From assembly GCA_021732565.1 (NCBI GenBank), contig JAKFUT010000182.1, forward strand, positions 1 to 45,887: a DNA stretch of 45,887 nt, in the 5' to 3' direction. Shown here piece after piece: positions 8,742 through 17,422 of this stretch; within the stretch, counting starts at the first letter, position 1, and the number at the start of each line of letters is the position of its first letter. The stretch comes from Candidatus Obscuribacterales bacterium. Its GTDB lineage: Bacteria > Cyanobacteriota > Vampirovibrionia > Obscuribacterales > Obscuribacteraceae. Position numbers and translations under genes: made by a program. The notes below the pieces were generated by a model. It saw only the letters and a list, made by a program, of their open reading frames with translations, was not told where the DNA came from and ran no database searches.

Positions 8742-9917
8742 CTAAAGTCCCAGTTCACGAGCGATAACTAGTTTCTGTATTTCGGATGTACCTTCGCCAA
8801 TTTCGCCCAGTTTTACATCACGCAAGAACCGTTCTGCCGGAAAGTCTTCGGTGTATCCATATCCGCCGTGAATCTGTACGCCAAGATTACAGACCTTCGT
8901 AGCAATCTCCGACGTGAACAGCTTTGTTTGAGATCCCTCCAGTGTCACTCGCTGGCCGTGATCCTTCAACCAGGCGGTGTGATAGACCATCAGACGCGCC
9001 GCGGCCAACTGAGTTGACATATCAGCAAGATAACCCTGAATGAATTGGAACTTTCCAATTTGTTGACCGAATGCTTCTCTTTGTTTGGCATAACTCAACG
9101 CCGCATCGAATGCCGCCTGCGCGATTCCGAGAATCAGGGCACTCCCGGCAATGCGTCCGCCTTCCAAAGTCATCAATGCTTGCTTGTAGCCTTCGTTCTC
9201 TTGCCCGAGAATGTTTTCAGCCGGAATTCGGCAGTCTTCCAGCATTATGCTGCAAGTCGGCGAGCCACGAGTACCGAGTTTTTTCTCGATCTTGCTGACA
9301 TACATGCCAGGTGTACCACGCTCCACAACAAACGACGAAATTCCTTTCTGTCCTTTGCTCTTATCTGTCATAGCCATGATTACGGATGTACCGGCTACAG
9401 AAGCATTAGTGATAAACTGCTTCGAACCATTCAAAACCCAGTGGTCTCCGTCTCTTACGGCGACAGTTTTCTGTGCCGCAGCGTCCGATCCTGTGCCCGG
9501 TTCAGTCAGCGCCCAACACCCTAGATACTCACCGCTTGAGAGTTTCGGAAGATACTTCTTTCGCTGCTCCTCCGACCCGAAGAGATAAATTGGCATAGTT
9601 CCTAGTGAAAGGTGCGCCATGTAGCTGAGACCAGTAGATCCGCACGCTCTGCCAATCTCTTCCAGTGCTACGGCATAGCTGCGATAGTCGCTCCCCGCTC
9701 CACCATACTCCACGGGAACGGGAATACCCAGAAGATCAAGCTGACCCATCTTCTTGAAAGTCTCTTCAGGAAAGCGATGGTCACGATCAACTTCCTTCGC
9801 CTTCGGCGCAACTTCTTCAGTGGCGAATTGACGAACCATCTCTTGAATTGCTCTGTGCTCTTCCGTCAGGAATTCTCCGTGCGGAGCTACTTCTTTCATC
9901 GCAGTTGTGCTAGACAT
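8742..9917 (-). CDS. Acyl-CoA dehydrogenase (short/branched-chain type)
   Basis: The FAD enzyme oxidises an acyl-CoA to the 2,3-enoyl-CoA and passes electrons to electron-transfer flavoprotein. From the ATG at 9917 it has 391 residues, normal for the family. Signatures visible are CWALTEPGTGSDAA (FAD/substrate segment), QREAFGQQIGKFQ, and QIHGGYGYTEDFPAERFLRD followed by EIGEGTSEIQ. The Glu in GEGTSEIQ is in the SCAD/MCAD catalytic position, not the helix-G position used by mitochondrial isovaleryl-CoA dehydrogenase. The start at 9917 is preferred over 9929 because GAGGA lies just before it. Together with the divergent carboxylase genes it could supply an unsaturated branched acyl-CoA, for example from leucine; that role is inferred from context. 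Confidence 0.92.
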   Translation of the reverse strand: MSSTTAMKEVAPHGEFLTEEHRAIQEMVRQFATEEVAPKAKEVDRDHRFPEETFKKMGQLDLLGIPVPVEYGGAGSDYRSYAVALEEIGRACGSTGLSYMAHLSLGTMPIYLFGSEEQRKKYLPKLSSGEYLGCWALTEPGTGSDAAAQKTVAVRDGDHWVLNGSKQFITNASVAGTSVIMAMTDKSKGQKGISSFVVERGTPGMYVSKIEKKLGTRGSPTCSIMLEDCRIPAENILGQENEGYKQALMTLEGGRIAGSALILGIAQAAFDAALSYAKQREAFGQQIGKFQFIQGYLADMSTQLAAARLMVYHTAWLKDHGQRVTLEGSQTKLFTSEIATKVCNLGVQIHGGYGYTEDFPAERFLRDVKLGEIGEGTSEIQKLVIARELGL

Positions 9918-10219
9918 CGCATTCCTCATTCATGGCAAACCGAACCGGAACCAATATCGCCCCGATTTCGAAGGGCGACATGCGGATTGTGCTCCGCAAT
10001 TGTTTTTAATCGCTTCTTGAGCCTTGCTGCTCGTTTTCGCTCAAGATCGCTCGCGACAGCCTTTAAGTCTAACCCTTCATGCCGACTCAGTGACCTTGGC
10101 AAGCCTGTGATCACGCTCTTCTTAGTAAGGTGTAATCGAGTTTGCCCGCGTCACCGGTTGTGACAGACACTGAGGAGTGGGACAATTAGGCTGTTTCAGC
10201 CCCTTTTGAGGGTTTGCCG
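9918..10219. promoter_or_regulatory. Divergent promoter region of the carboxylation island
   Basis: About 300 bases separate the start codons of the minus-strand dehydrogenase and the plus-strand carboxyltransferase, so both promoters should lie here. A weak sigma-70-like pair for the plus strand is TTGTGA and GACAAT with a 17-base spacer around 10157-10185. A small hairpin (GGCTG-TTT-CAGCC) lies about 10190-10202, just before the GAGGG ribosome site. No operator motif is recognisable. Confidence 0.35.
9926..10114 (-). CDS. Possible small basic protein upstream of the acyl-CoA dehydrogenase
   Basis: A GTG-started frame of 62 codons ends in TGA at 9926, nine bases upstream of the chosen dehydrogenase start. 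It is rich in Lys/Arg with a likely helix (DLERKRAARLKKRLKTIAEHN, residues about 22-42). There is no recognised domain and only a weak ribosome site. If real it would be the first gene of the minus-strand transcript and could be translationally coupled to the dehydrogenase; it may equally be a chance frame in the divergent promoter region. Confidence 0.25.
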   Translation of the reverse strand: MITGLPRSLSRHEGLDLKAVASDLERKRAARLKKRLKTIAEHNPHVALRNRGDIGSGSVCHE

Positions 10220-11839
10220 ATGCCCGTCATTGACTCTCGCGTAGATACTAGTTCGAATGTGTTCGCCCGGAATCGAGCCGGCATGCTGGCGCTGGTCGAG
10301 GAATTCCGTTCGCTTGAGCGAACAGTACGAGATTTATCCAATAGCAAGCGCGATAGGTTTGAAAAACGCGGTCAACTGCTTCCTCGCGCGCGAATGGCGA
10401 TGTTGCTGGACCGCGGCGCGCCTTTTATCGAGTTCTCCACTTTGGCTGGGCTGGGCTTGCACGACGACAATGGCAAAGATCAAGTCCTGGGTGGATGCGT
10501 TATAACTGGAATTGGCTATGTATCTGGCATTCTCAGTGTCTTTAGCGTATCTGATTCGGCAATAAAAGGTGGCAGCATTCCACCTAAGGGGCTGGCAAAG
10601 ACTCTGAGATCACAAGAAATTGCGTTAGAGAACAAGCTTCCATACGTCAATCTGGTTGAATCGGGTGGCGCAAATCTTGCCTATCAGGCGGAAGTCTTTC
10701 TTGAGGGTGGAAAAGTTTTTCGTAACATGGCTGTAATGTCAGCCACCGGAATTCCTCAAATCACTGTGTGTCATGGTTCCTCCACCGCCGGTGGTGCCTA
10801 TATACCGGGGCTGTCCGATTACGTAGTGATCGTTAAAGATCGCGGCAAGATTTTTCTTGCTGGTCCGCCCCTGCTCAAGGCCGCTACCGGCGAAATTGCA
10901 GATGATGAGTCACTGGGCGGGGCAGTGATGCACACGACCGTTTCCGGCGTGGCTGAATATCTTGCTGCGGATGATAGTGATGCAATCCGCATTGCGCGCG
11001 ATATTGTTGGCAAACTAGGCTGGAATAAATCAACCTTGCCACAAATTGAGAGAGACTTTGCCTACAAACAACCTAGATATTCTGCTGAAGAACTTTGCGG
11101 GGTGGTGCCGGTCGATTATCGGATGCCCTATGATGCCCGCGAGGTTATAGCGCGACTAGTGGACGACTCCGATTTTCTTGATTTCAAATCAACTTGGGGA
11201 GCCGACACACTATGCGGACACGCAGCAATTGCCGGCACTCCATGCGGAATCATTGCAAACAACGGTCCGATTGACGCCAATGGTGCGGCAAAGGTGGGTC
11301 AGTTTATCCAACTCTGCTCGCAATCGCAAACTCCACTCATTTTTCTTCAGAATACTACAGGGTTCATTGTCGGCACTGAGGCGGAACGAGCGGGCATAGT
11401 GAAGCACGGATCGAAAATGATTCAGGCTGTGGCAAATGCCACTGTACCAAAGCTTACCTTGCAGATAGGTGCCAGTTTCGGCGCGGGCAATTACGGTATG
11501 TGTGGTCGCGCTTTCGGCGCCAGGTTTGTCTTTTCCTGGCCCAACAGCAAACTTGCCGTGATGGGTGGTGAACAGGCCGCCATGGTAATGCGAATTATTA
11601 CCGAAGAGAAATTGAGATCACTGGGCAAACCGGTGGAAGAAAGCCGTATGCAAGCGACGAGCAAGCACATTGTCAGTCAAATCGAAAACGAATCGTCAGC
11701 TCTATTTGCCTCCGCCAGAATTTGGGACGACGGAATTATTGATCCCCGAGACACGCGCAAGGTACTGGCGATGGCGTTGAAGGTTGTCTGTGCAACCAGA
11801 GAATTGAATTCCAGCACATTCGGTGTAGCCAGACTCTAG
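10220..11839 (+). CDS. Acyl-CoA carboxylase, carboxyltransferase (beta) subunit
   Basis: This 539-residue protein is a biotin-dependent carboxyltransferase of the MCC/GCC class, which moves CO2 from carboxybiotin to an acyl-CoA. Both halves of the crotonase-like fold are visible: GGSIPPKG, LVESGGANL, GSSTAGGAYIPGLSDY and FLAGPPLLKAATGE in the N-half, and GFIVGTEAE, GASFGAGNYGMCGRAF and SWPNSKLAVMGGEQAA in the C-half. The segment after SGGAN reads YQAEVF, without the FPDxxHFGR motif I associate with methylcrotonyl-CoA carboxylases, so the substrate is open (methylcrotonyl-, geranyl- or another branched enoyl-CoA). The ATG at 10220 is chosen over a TTG two codons earlier because GAGGG lies 7 bases before it. 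First gene of a plus-strand operon. Confidence 0.92.
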   Translation: MPVIDSRVDTSSNVFARNRAGMLALVEEFRSLERTVRDLSNSKRDRFEKRGQLLPRARMAMLLDRGAPFIEFSTLAGLGLHDDNGKDQVLGGCVITGIGYVSGILSVFSVSDSAIKGGSIPPKGLAKTLRSQEIALENKLPYVNLVESGGANLAYQAEVFLEGGKVFRNMAVMSATGIPQITVCHGSSTAGGAYIPGLSDYVVIVKDRGKIFLAGPPLLKAATGEIADDESLGGAVMHTTVSGVAEYLAADDSDAIRIARDIVGKLGWNKSTLPQIERDFAYKQPRYSAEELCGVVPVDYRMPYDAREVIARLVDDSDFLDFKSTWGADTLCGHAAIAGTPCGIIANNGPIDANGAAKVGQFIQLCSQSQTPLIFLQNTTGFIVGTEAERAGIVKHGSKMIQAVANATVPKLTLQIGASFGAGNYGMCGRAFGARFVFSWPNSKLAVMGGEQAAMVMRIITEEKLRSLGKPVEESRMQATSKHIVSQIENESSALFASARIWDDGIIDPRDTRKVLAMALKVVCATRELNSSTFGVARL

Positions 11840-11847
11840 GTGAAATT

Positions 11848-12642
11848 ATGTCTACAAAAACAGCGTGGACTTCCATACTGACCACGATGCACCACGGGGT
11901 CTTGACGCTGACCCTTAATCGGCCTCATTTGCGAAATGCGCTCAACGCGGTGATGGTTGACGAGATTACGAAGGTCTTCCTTGAGCTTGATGGAAGAGAG
12001 GTTCGGGTAATCGTTATTCGGGGCGCCGGCGGTAATTTTTGTGCCGGTGGAGATGTAAAAGACATGTCTGCGCTTTTGGAAAAGCAAGATCTGGAGGAAG
12101 TGGTTGCTTACAGTGCAAGCGCCGGACGAATGCTTCAGACCGTTTATCAAAGTAAAATAGCCGTTATTGCCGCATGTGAAGGTGTCGTAATGGGAGGCGG
12201 ATTCGGGCTTTCTTGTGTGGCAGACGTTGTAATTGCTACAGAAGATGCCAGATTCGGTCTGCCTGAGACCAGCCTGGGATTGGTGCCGGCCCAGATAGCA
12301 CCATATGTGGTGAAACGGGTCGGTCGCTCATATGCCAAGTTACTGGCAGTGTGCGGCGGCTCAATCGATGCCCGCAAGGCGCAACAAATCGGTCTGGTTC
12401 ACAACATTGTCCCGAACAGCGCTGTGTTAGACGAACTGATTGCGGAAATCAGCCAACGTGTTCTCGGTTGTGCACCGGGCGCGCTTTCCGTGTCGAAACA
12501 GCTGGTCATGGCACCGGAAGGGCTGGAGCCGGCAGATCCGGAACAACTGGGAAATATCTTCGCCCGAGCATTGCTCGGTGGGGAAGCCGCAGAAGGAATT
12601 GCAGCCTTCGCTGAAAAACGTAAACCACAATGGGTGCAATAA
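11848..12642 (+). CDS. Enoyl-CoA hydratase (methylglutaconyl-/isohexenylglutaconyl-CoA hydratase-like)
   Basis: The 264-residue crotonase-family enzyme should hydrate the product of the neighbouring carboxylase. It has the oxyanion-hole segments GNFCAGGDVKDM (residues 62-73) and EGVVMGGGFGL (111-121), and FGLPETSLGLVPAQIAPYVV (136-155). Of the two catalytic glutamates of classical hydratases, the one in LPETSLG (Glu140) is present and the other is replaced by Gly120. The PAQIAP block recalls hydratases of the acyclic-terpene/leucine route (AtuE/LiuC type), from memory. It follows the carboxyltransferase by 8 bases, with AGGTGA overlapping that gene's stop as ribosome site, so the two are co-transcribed. 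Confidence 0.9.
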   Translation: MSTKTAWTSILTTMHHGVLTLTLNRPHLRNALNAVMVDEITKVFLELDGREVRVIVIRGAGGNFCAGGDVKDMSALLEKQDLEEVVAYSASAGRMLQTVYQSKIAVIAACEGVVMGGGFGLSCVADVVIATEDARFGLPETSLGLVPAQIAPYVVKRVGRSYAKLLAVCGGSIDARKAQQIGLVHNIVPNSAVLDELIAEISQRVLGCAPGALSVSKQLVMAPEGLEPADPEQLGNIFARALLGGEAAEGIAAFAEKRKPQWVQ

Positions 12643-12646
12643 GAAT

Positions 12647-14680
12647 ATGAGTGACTCCTCAACATCGCCCGAAATCAAGAATTTCAATACCATTTTGATA
12701 GCCAACCGTGGTGAAATCGCCGTCAGAGTAATAGGAACGGCGCGCAAGCTCGGCTACACCACCGTCGCGATTTATTCCGACGCAGACAGAGATGCGCTTC
12801 ATGTCAAACTTGCTGACAAAGCCGTGGCCATCGGTGGACGCAGCCCGGGAGACTCGTACCTGTCTATTCAAAAGATTCTTAATGCTTGCGTAATCAGCGG
12901 TGCTGATGCCGTTCACCCGGGATATGGTTTTCTCTCTGAGAATGCCGAGTTCGCGCGAGCATGTGCCGGGGCCGGTATCACATTTATTGGTCCTTCTGCC
13001 AGAGCTATTCACCTCATGGGAAATAAATCTCGCTCGAAGGAGCTGATGGAATCAGCCGGCGTTCCCTGCATACCGGGTTATCACGGAGCTGAACAATCAA
13101 CTGACTACTTGTTCAATAAAGGTCTGGAAATTGGATTTCCGTTGATGATTAAAGCCTCAGCCGGCGGTGGCGGTCGCGGCTTACGCATTGCATACAGTGC
13201 CGATGAGCTAAGTCATCTAATAGAGCTTGCGAAGAATGAAAGCGATCGCGCATTCGGCAGCAACGAAGTTCTCCTGGAACGTGCGTTCTTCGGTGCCCGC
13301 CATGTAGAGATTCAGGTGATTGGCGATAACAATGGAAACTTAATACACCTGGGCGAGCGCGACTGCTCCATACAACGCCGTCACCAGAAGGTGTTTGAAG
13401 AGAGTCCGAGCCCTGCTGTCGACGATTCTCTAAGGGAGAGAATGGGCGAAGCTGCTGTGCTTGCAGCCCGCAGTATCAGCTACTCCGGCGTCGGAACTGT
13501 GGAGTTTCTGCTCGACGCAGAGGGAGACTTTTACTTTCTGGAAATGAACACTCGTCTGCAAGTTGAGCACCCGGTCACAGAGATGATCACGGGGATCGAC
13601 CTTGTTCAGTGGCAGTTGATGGTGGCCGCAGGTCATAATCTTCCTCTCACTCAAGAGCAGGTGCGATTTAAGGGTCATGCCATCGAAGCCAGGCTCTATG
13701 CCGAAGATCCTGACAACGGCTTTGGCCCGCAGGTCGGAGACATACTGTTTTGGAAACCCTCGTCAACGGATTTTGCCCGTACCGATCACGGGCTGCACCA
13801 AATCGACTCGGTATCGCCTTATTATGACGCGATGCTGGCCAAGATAATCGCTTATGCACCTGATCGCCAGTCTGCCTGCCGGTTACTTCGCAGGGCTCTG
13901 TGCGATACAGCGATTCTGGGCATAAAGACAAATCGGGAGTTTCTAGTTAGTTGTATTGATGAAGATGAATTTGCGCAGGGCAAAACCGACACCGGCTTCA
14001 TCGAACGCACGTGGCCGAGACATGCCAACCAATCTGCCGTGGAAACTGAGCTTATATTGATGGCCGGAGCACTGATGCTGCAACTTCAGCAATCGAATGA
14101 TCCCGATTTGGCCGGCTGGTCCAGCAATGCAGATATGAGATCGTTTCTGCGATTGTCGGTTAACGGTGGTGTTTCCGAATCAGTGGAAGTTGCCTGCACC
14201 GAGGTTTCAACGTGGCGAATGCGAATTAAAGACGTGAAACGAACCATTCGAGTGCTGGAGGTACACGAGAACTTTGCCGTATTCCAAACCGGAGATCTCC
14301 GCCGCAGCGCCTATTTTGCTCGATCAGGAAACACCATCTTCATATCGTGCGATGAAGCTACTGCAGTAGTTACAGACACTCTATTCGATCCACCCTCCAA
14401 AGTTGAAATCGGTTGTGACGGCACCGTGGTTTCGCCCTCCAACGGATTGCTTACAAGTATTGAAGTTACCGAGGGACAGTTTCTCAACAAAGGGGATGTG
14501 GTTTGCTCAGTTGAGGCGATGAAACTGATACAGACGGTTGCAGCTCCAATTGCTGGCGTCGTCACAAAGGTCGGCGTAACCCTCGGTCAACAAGTAAAAT
14601 GCGGTCAGCTTCTGGTGCAACTCGACCCCGTAACACTGGATGCAGTGCCAGGCTCAAAGGAAAGCGTGGCGGTATCGTAA
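12647..14680 (+). CDS. Acyl-CoA carboxylase, biotin carboxylase/biotin carrier (alpha) subunit
   Basis: The 677-residue subunit carboxylates its own biotin with ATP and bicarbonate and feeds the carboxyltransferase two genes upstream. In order: biotin carboxylase N-domain (ILIANRGEIAVRVI, residues 16-29), ATP-grasp with glycine loop SAGGGGRGLR (171-180) and EMNTRLQVEHPVTE, the C-terminal carboxylase domain, a linker (BT-like) region, and a biotinyl domain with VEAMKL whose Lys626 carries biotin. The ATG at 12647 is 4 bases after the hydratase stop. A longer frame reaching back to 12440 would overlap the hydratase gene and adds no family sequence. Length fits MCC/GCC alpha subunits. The ribosome site is weak, suggesting translational coupling. 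Confidence 0.93.
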   Translation: MSDSSTSPEIKNFNTILIANRGEIAVRVIGTARKLGYTTVAIYSDADRDALHVKLADKAVAIGGRSPGDSYLSIQKILNACVISGADAVHPGYGFLSENAEFARACAGAGITFIGPSARAIHLMGNKSRSKELMESAGVPCIPGYHGAEQSTDYLFNKGLEIGFPLMIKASAGGGGRGLRIAYSADELSHLIELAKNESDRAFGSNEVLLERAFFGARHVEIQVIGDNNGNLIHLGERDCSIQRRHQKVFEESPSPAVDDSLRERMGEAAVLAARSISYSGVGTVEFLLDAEGDFYFLEMNTRLQVEHPVTEMITGIDLVQWQLMVAAGHNLPLTQEQVRFKGHAIEARLYAEDPDNGFGPQVGDILFWKPSSTDFARTDHGLHQIDSVSPYYDAMLAKIIAYAPDRQSACRLLRRALCDTAILGIKTNREFLVSCIDEDEFAQGKTDTGFIERTWPRHANQSAVETELILMAGALMLQLQQSNDPDLAGWSSNADMRSFLRLSVNGGVSESVEVACTEVSTWRMRIKDVKRTIRVLEVHENFAVFQTGDLRRSAYFARSGNTIFISCDEATAVVTDTLFDPPSKVEIGCDGTVVSPSNGLLTSIEVTEGQFLNKGDVVCSVEAMKLIQTVAAPIAGVVTKVGVTLGQQVKCGQLLVQLDPVTLDAVPGSKESVAVS

Positions 14681-14924
14681 CTACCGATTTATGCCAACCA
14701 GCGTGCGGCATCCATTTACCGAAACAATCAATAAGCTGGCCCGTTATCAGGCATCACTGTCACCGTAGAACAAGAACACAGCCCCTTCATCAAGAAATCA
14801 ATATCAGTATCACATGGTGACGTTACGCTTATAAAAATTGAACTTCAAACGATCAATAGAGCTGCACCATCTGTTCTACGGTTACTTTCGAGCCCCCTAA
14901 CACAACAAGGATTTGAGTCTAAAC

Positions 14925-15809
14925 ATGTCTAACAAAGCGGTTCTAACATGTGCCCTTACGGGTGTGCTCACGGATCCCCGGCAGTTCAATGTACCGGTGA
15001 CACCGGAACAAATGGCACGCTCAGCAAAAGAGGCCTATGATGCCGGTGCAACAGTAATGCACATTCATTTTCGCCAGCAAGAGCCTGGCAAACAGCATTT
15101 GCCCACATGGGATGCGCAGATCGCGTTCGAGATTATTTCAGCCGTGCGCCAGGCGTGTCCGAGCGTCATTATTAACCAATCAACGGGAGTAATTGGCTCC
15201 GACATTGACGGGCCGATTGCCTGCATGAGAAAAATCAGACCCGAGACTGCAGCCTGCAACGCTGGCACCCTCAACTATTTAAAAGCAAAAGACAACGGCA
15301 CATGGGCCTGGCCTCCCATGGTTTTCGACAACCCGGTGGAAAAGGTCGATGCATTCTTGAAGGCAATGCACAGCACAAACACCACACCGGAATTCGAATG
15401 TTTCGATACGGGAATCGTACGTTCCGTTGAACTTTATCGTAAGGTGGGAATGTTCTCCGGCACAGCCCACTACAATTTTGTCATGGGTGTGGCTTCCGGC
15501 ATGGCTCTTTCAACAAAGCTGCTCGCGTTGCTGGTGGAAGATCTCCCGTCGGATTCGCAATGGCAGGTAACGGCTATCGGCAGAGAAGAAGTATGGAAGA
15601 TTCATCAGTGTGCGGCTAATCTCGGTGGTAACCTGCGAACCGGTCTTGAAGATACATTCTATTTACCGAACGGTGAACGAGCCCGCTCAAACGGGGAGCT
15701 GGTGCAGTGTCTGGCAAAATGCGCGAAAAGTGCCGGGCGTGAAATAGCCAATCCCAAGGAAGCGCGGCATCTGCTCGGGCTATACGATGCTGTGACCTCA
15801 CTTCGATGA
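14925..15809 (+). CDS. DUF849 beta-keto acid cleavage enzyme (BKACE)
   Basis: The 294-residue TIM-barrel enzyme belongs to the Kce/BKACE family, in which a beta-keto acid and acetyl-CoA give acetoacetate and a new acyl-CoA. Visible features are TCALTGVL at the start, PVTPEQMA, the metal-binding HIH (His46, His48), LRTGLEDTFYL (Arg238, and Glu242 as likely third metal ligand) and the C-terminal SNGELV and GREIANPKEAR. The ATG at 14925 is used; a TTG four codons earlier is open but sits too close to AAGG. It lies 244 bases after the carboxylase operon on the same strand and probably acts in the same pathway. The substrate is undetermined. Confidence 0.9.
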   Translation: MSNKAVLTCALTGVLTDPRQFNVPVTPEQMARSAKEAYDAGATVMHIHFRQQEPGKQHLPTWDAQIAFEIISAVRQACPSVIINQSTGVIGSDIDGPIACMRKIRPETAACNAGTLNYLKAKDNGTWAWPPMVFDNPVEKVDAFLKAMHSTNTTPEFECFDTGIVRSVELYRKVGMFSGTAHYNFVMGVASGMALSTKLLALLVEDLPSDSQWQVTAIGREEVWKIHQCAANLGGNLRTGLEDTFYLPNGERARSNGELVQCLAKCAKSAGREIANPKEARHLLGLYDAVTSLR

Positions 15810-15905
15810 GACACCCATTCAGAGTTGTTTTGCACCATCAATGCGTCGGCTGACCGGTCGGCTGTATACATCCCTAAGCCGCTAGTAATCAGGCAAAAGT
15901 CATGC

Positions 15906-16502
15906 TCAGGATAATGCCTCAAAATCGTCAATCATCGCTTCGAAAAAACTCCAGAACGAATCAAACATCTTCTTGTGTTCATTACTGTTCCAGCCAAAGA
16001 CGGGCGGATCGTCATTCTCCCGATCAATAACAAAGTAGAGATAAACCTCCCCCATTCGAGTGGCAAACACAAAGGAGTTTGCCGGTAACTCAAATTCTAG
16101 TTCTTCCAAGTCTTCAGGGGCGAGTGTCGTGCCAAATCCACTCTCCATCAGATGGTCGTAGAACGCATACCAGTGATCATTGACGAGGAAGTCTCCTGCG
16201 CCCTTTCCCATCGCTTGCAAGAATATCTTGTAGGCGGTAGGCAGATACACTCCGTGTCGCTTCTCCAATGCCGCAATTTCGTTCGCTGTGCACGGAAGCA
16301 AGTCATTCTTCTTCGCCATACCTGACCTGAGTAGCCGACGGATCAATTGCTTTGGAGTTCTGTCGGGTTTAGGTTCCTTAGAAACAATTTGGCGAAGGGG
16401 CTCGATTAACCACAAAATATCCGGATGTGCGGAGACGAATGCAGATTCCTTATAGCGAGTACGAATATTAGGATCGCCACCATGATCAAGTAGAGCCTTC
16501 AC
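15906..16502 (-). CDS. SUKH (SMI1/KNR4) domain protein with partial ankyrin start
   Basis: The 198-residue frame begins (GTG at 16502) with half an ankyrin repeat (KALLDHGGDPNIRT) and then, from about residue 70, a SUKH domain: LPCTANEIAALEKRHGVYLPTAYKIFLQAMGKGAGDF, then FVFATRMGEVYLYFVIDRENDDPPVFGW and a C-terminal FDSFWSFFEAMI. SUKH proteins are common immunity proteins against polymorphic toxins and also occur alone. The start overlaps the stop of the upstream ankyrin frame by GTGA, and the ankyrin pattern runs across the junction. The two frames are thus either translationally coupled or one protein split by a frameshift. No toxin gene is visible. Confidence 0.75.
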   Translation of the reverse strand: MKALLDHGGDPNIRTRYKESAFVSAHPDILWLIEPLRQIVSKEPKPDRTPKQLIRRLLRSGMAKKNDLLPCTANEIAALEKRHGVYLPTAYKIFLQAMGKGAGDFLVNDHWYAFYDHLMESGFGTTLAPEDLEELEFELPANSFVFATRMGEVYLYFVIDRENDDPPVFGWNSNEHKKMFDSFWSFFEAMIDDFEALS

Positions 16503-17092
16503 GATCTTCGCGCAGCAAAATGCATCGAAGTTTGCCCAATATCATTGGCTTGATTTGGATCGCTGCCACCAGCCAGAAGCACTTCTACCGTAAGTTCAGC
16601 ACGACCCATGAGAGTCCGGTAAAGTTCAGTGGACTGATCGGACTTTGTCATAGGTTCAGACATTGCCCACTGCAACATTGTAGTCAACCGATTCTCACTC
16701 AAATAATGTATGTCGGCTCCATAATGGATTAGTACCCGCGCAACGTCGTCGAGTCCACGCTGGCAGGCGCTATCGAGGGGAATTCGTCCCCGGCTGGATT
16801 TTGAATTGACCACAGCTCCACCTTCGATCAGTTGCTGCGCAACCTTACCGTTTGCAGCGTCGTGAAGAGGTGTCATCTGAGTAATATGAATTGGAGCATT
16901 GACATTCGCTCCAAAATCGATCAAGACCTGCACGCACTCGCTGGCTCCACCCCGGGCCGCGTAATGAAGCGGAGTTTGCCCACGGAATCCTTCCACATGA
17001 ACCAATTGCGGGTCTGCCTCCAGCAGCTTCTTCAACAACCCGAATTTGTTGAATTTAGCCGCACGATGAACAGCTCCGCCTGCTTTATTCAT
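16499..17092 (-). CDS. Ankyrin-repeat protein (N-terminal part of ankyrin-SUKH pair)
   Basis: From the ATG at 17092 this frame has 197 residues; GGGAG lies 8 bases before it, whereas the longer start at 17155 has no ribosome site. It consists of about five ankyrin repeats (HRAAKFNKFGLLKKLL; TPLHYAARGGASECVQVLID; TPLHDAANGKVAQQLIE; PLDSACQRGLDDVARVLIHYG; then a longer unit ending VEVLLAGGSDPNQ) and stops inside a further one (GQTSMHFAARRS). Ankyrin repeats bind protein partners. The last repeat lacks its second helix, which appears at the start of the next frame, with about five residues missing between. Confidence 0.78.
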   Translation of the reverse strand: MNKAGGAVHRAAKFNKFGLLKKLLEADPQLVHVEGFRGQTPLHYAARGGASECVQVLIDFGANVNAPIHITQMTPLHDAANGKVAQQLIEGGAVVNSKSSRGRIPLDSACQRGLDDVARVLIHYGADIHYLSENRLTTMLQWAMSEPMTKSDQSTELYRTLMGRAELTVEVLLAGGSDPNQANDIGQTSMHFAARRS

Positions 17093-17240
17093 CTGACCCG
17101 CTCCCGGCATTAACAGGCCCTTCGACATGGAAGTCTGACGTATGTAACATACCATGAGAGTGGACTAACTATTCGTGCTGCGACTGCGCCAAGAAGGCGA
17201 CGGAACCCTCGCTGAACAGCACTGGTATGGATTTATATTA

Positions 17241-17373
17241 GATTGCTCAATTTGCTTTCGTGCTCATCAATGTGAGATTCCTTTGGTTCGATCGAAAGCA
17301 AAAGCGCATCGCTAAGGCCTCAGGGATAAGGTCCGAACTCTTCGGAGCTTCTTGTAGGAAGCAATTAGCCCCA
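17241..17373. repeat. Diverged direct repeat, copy 1 (decayed gene ends)
   Basis: This stretch aligns with 19324-19461 in the same orientation, by eye about four-fifths identical over the first 65 bases. In copy 1 the plus frame reads IAQFAFVLINVRFLWFDRKQ after a TAG, against IAQFTFVLINLRFVWPDRKQ in copy 2. The minus strand gives a shortened SYKKL in place of LLLYKKL, the end of the CPBP-permease. Copy 1 is therefore a non-functional duplicate. With copy 2 it flanks the HEAT-repeat gene. Confidence 0.7.
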
Positions 17374-17422
17374 CCCACGACCGGTGGACAACTTTCCGTT
17401 CCGTTCCACGCGGACCCTAAGT

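Noticed and set aside
12440-12646. N-terminal extension of the biotin carboxylase frame
   Set aside because: It overlaps the hydratase gene in another frame and the family starts at ILIANRGE just after the ATG at 12647.
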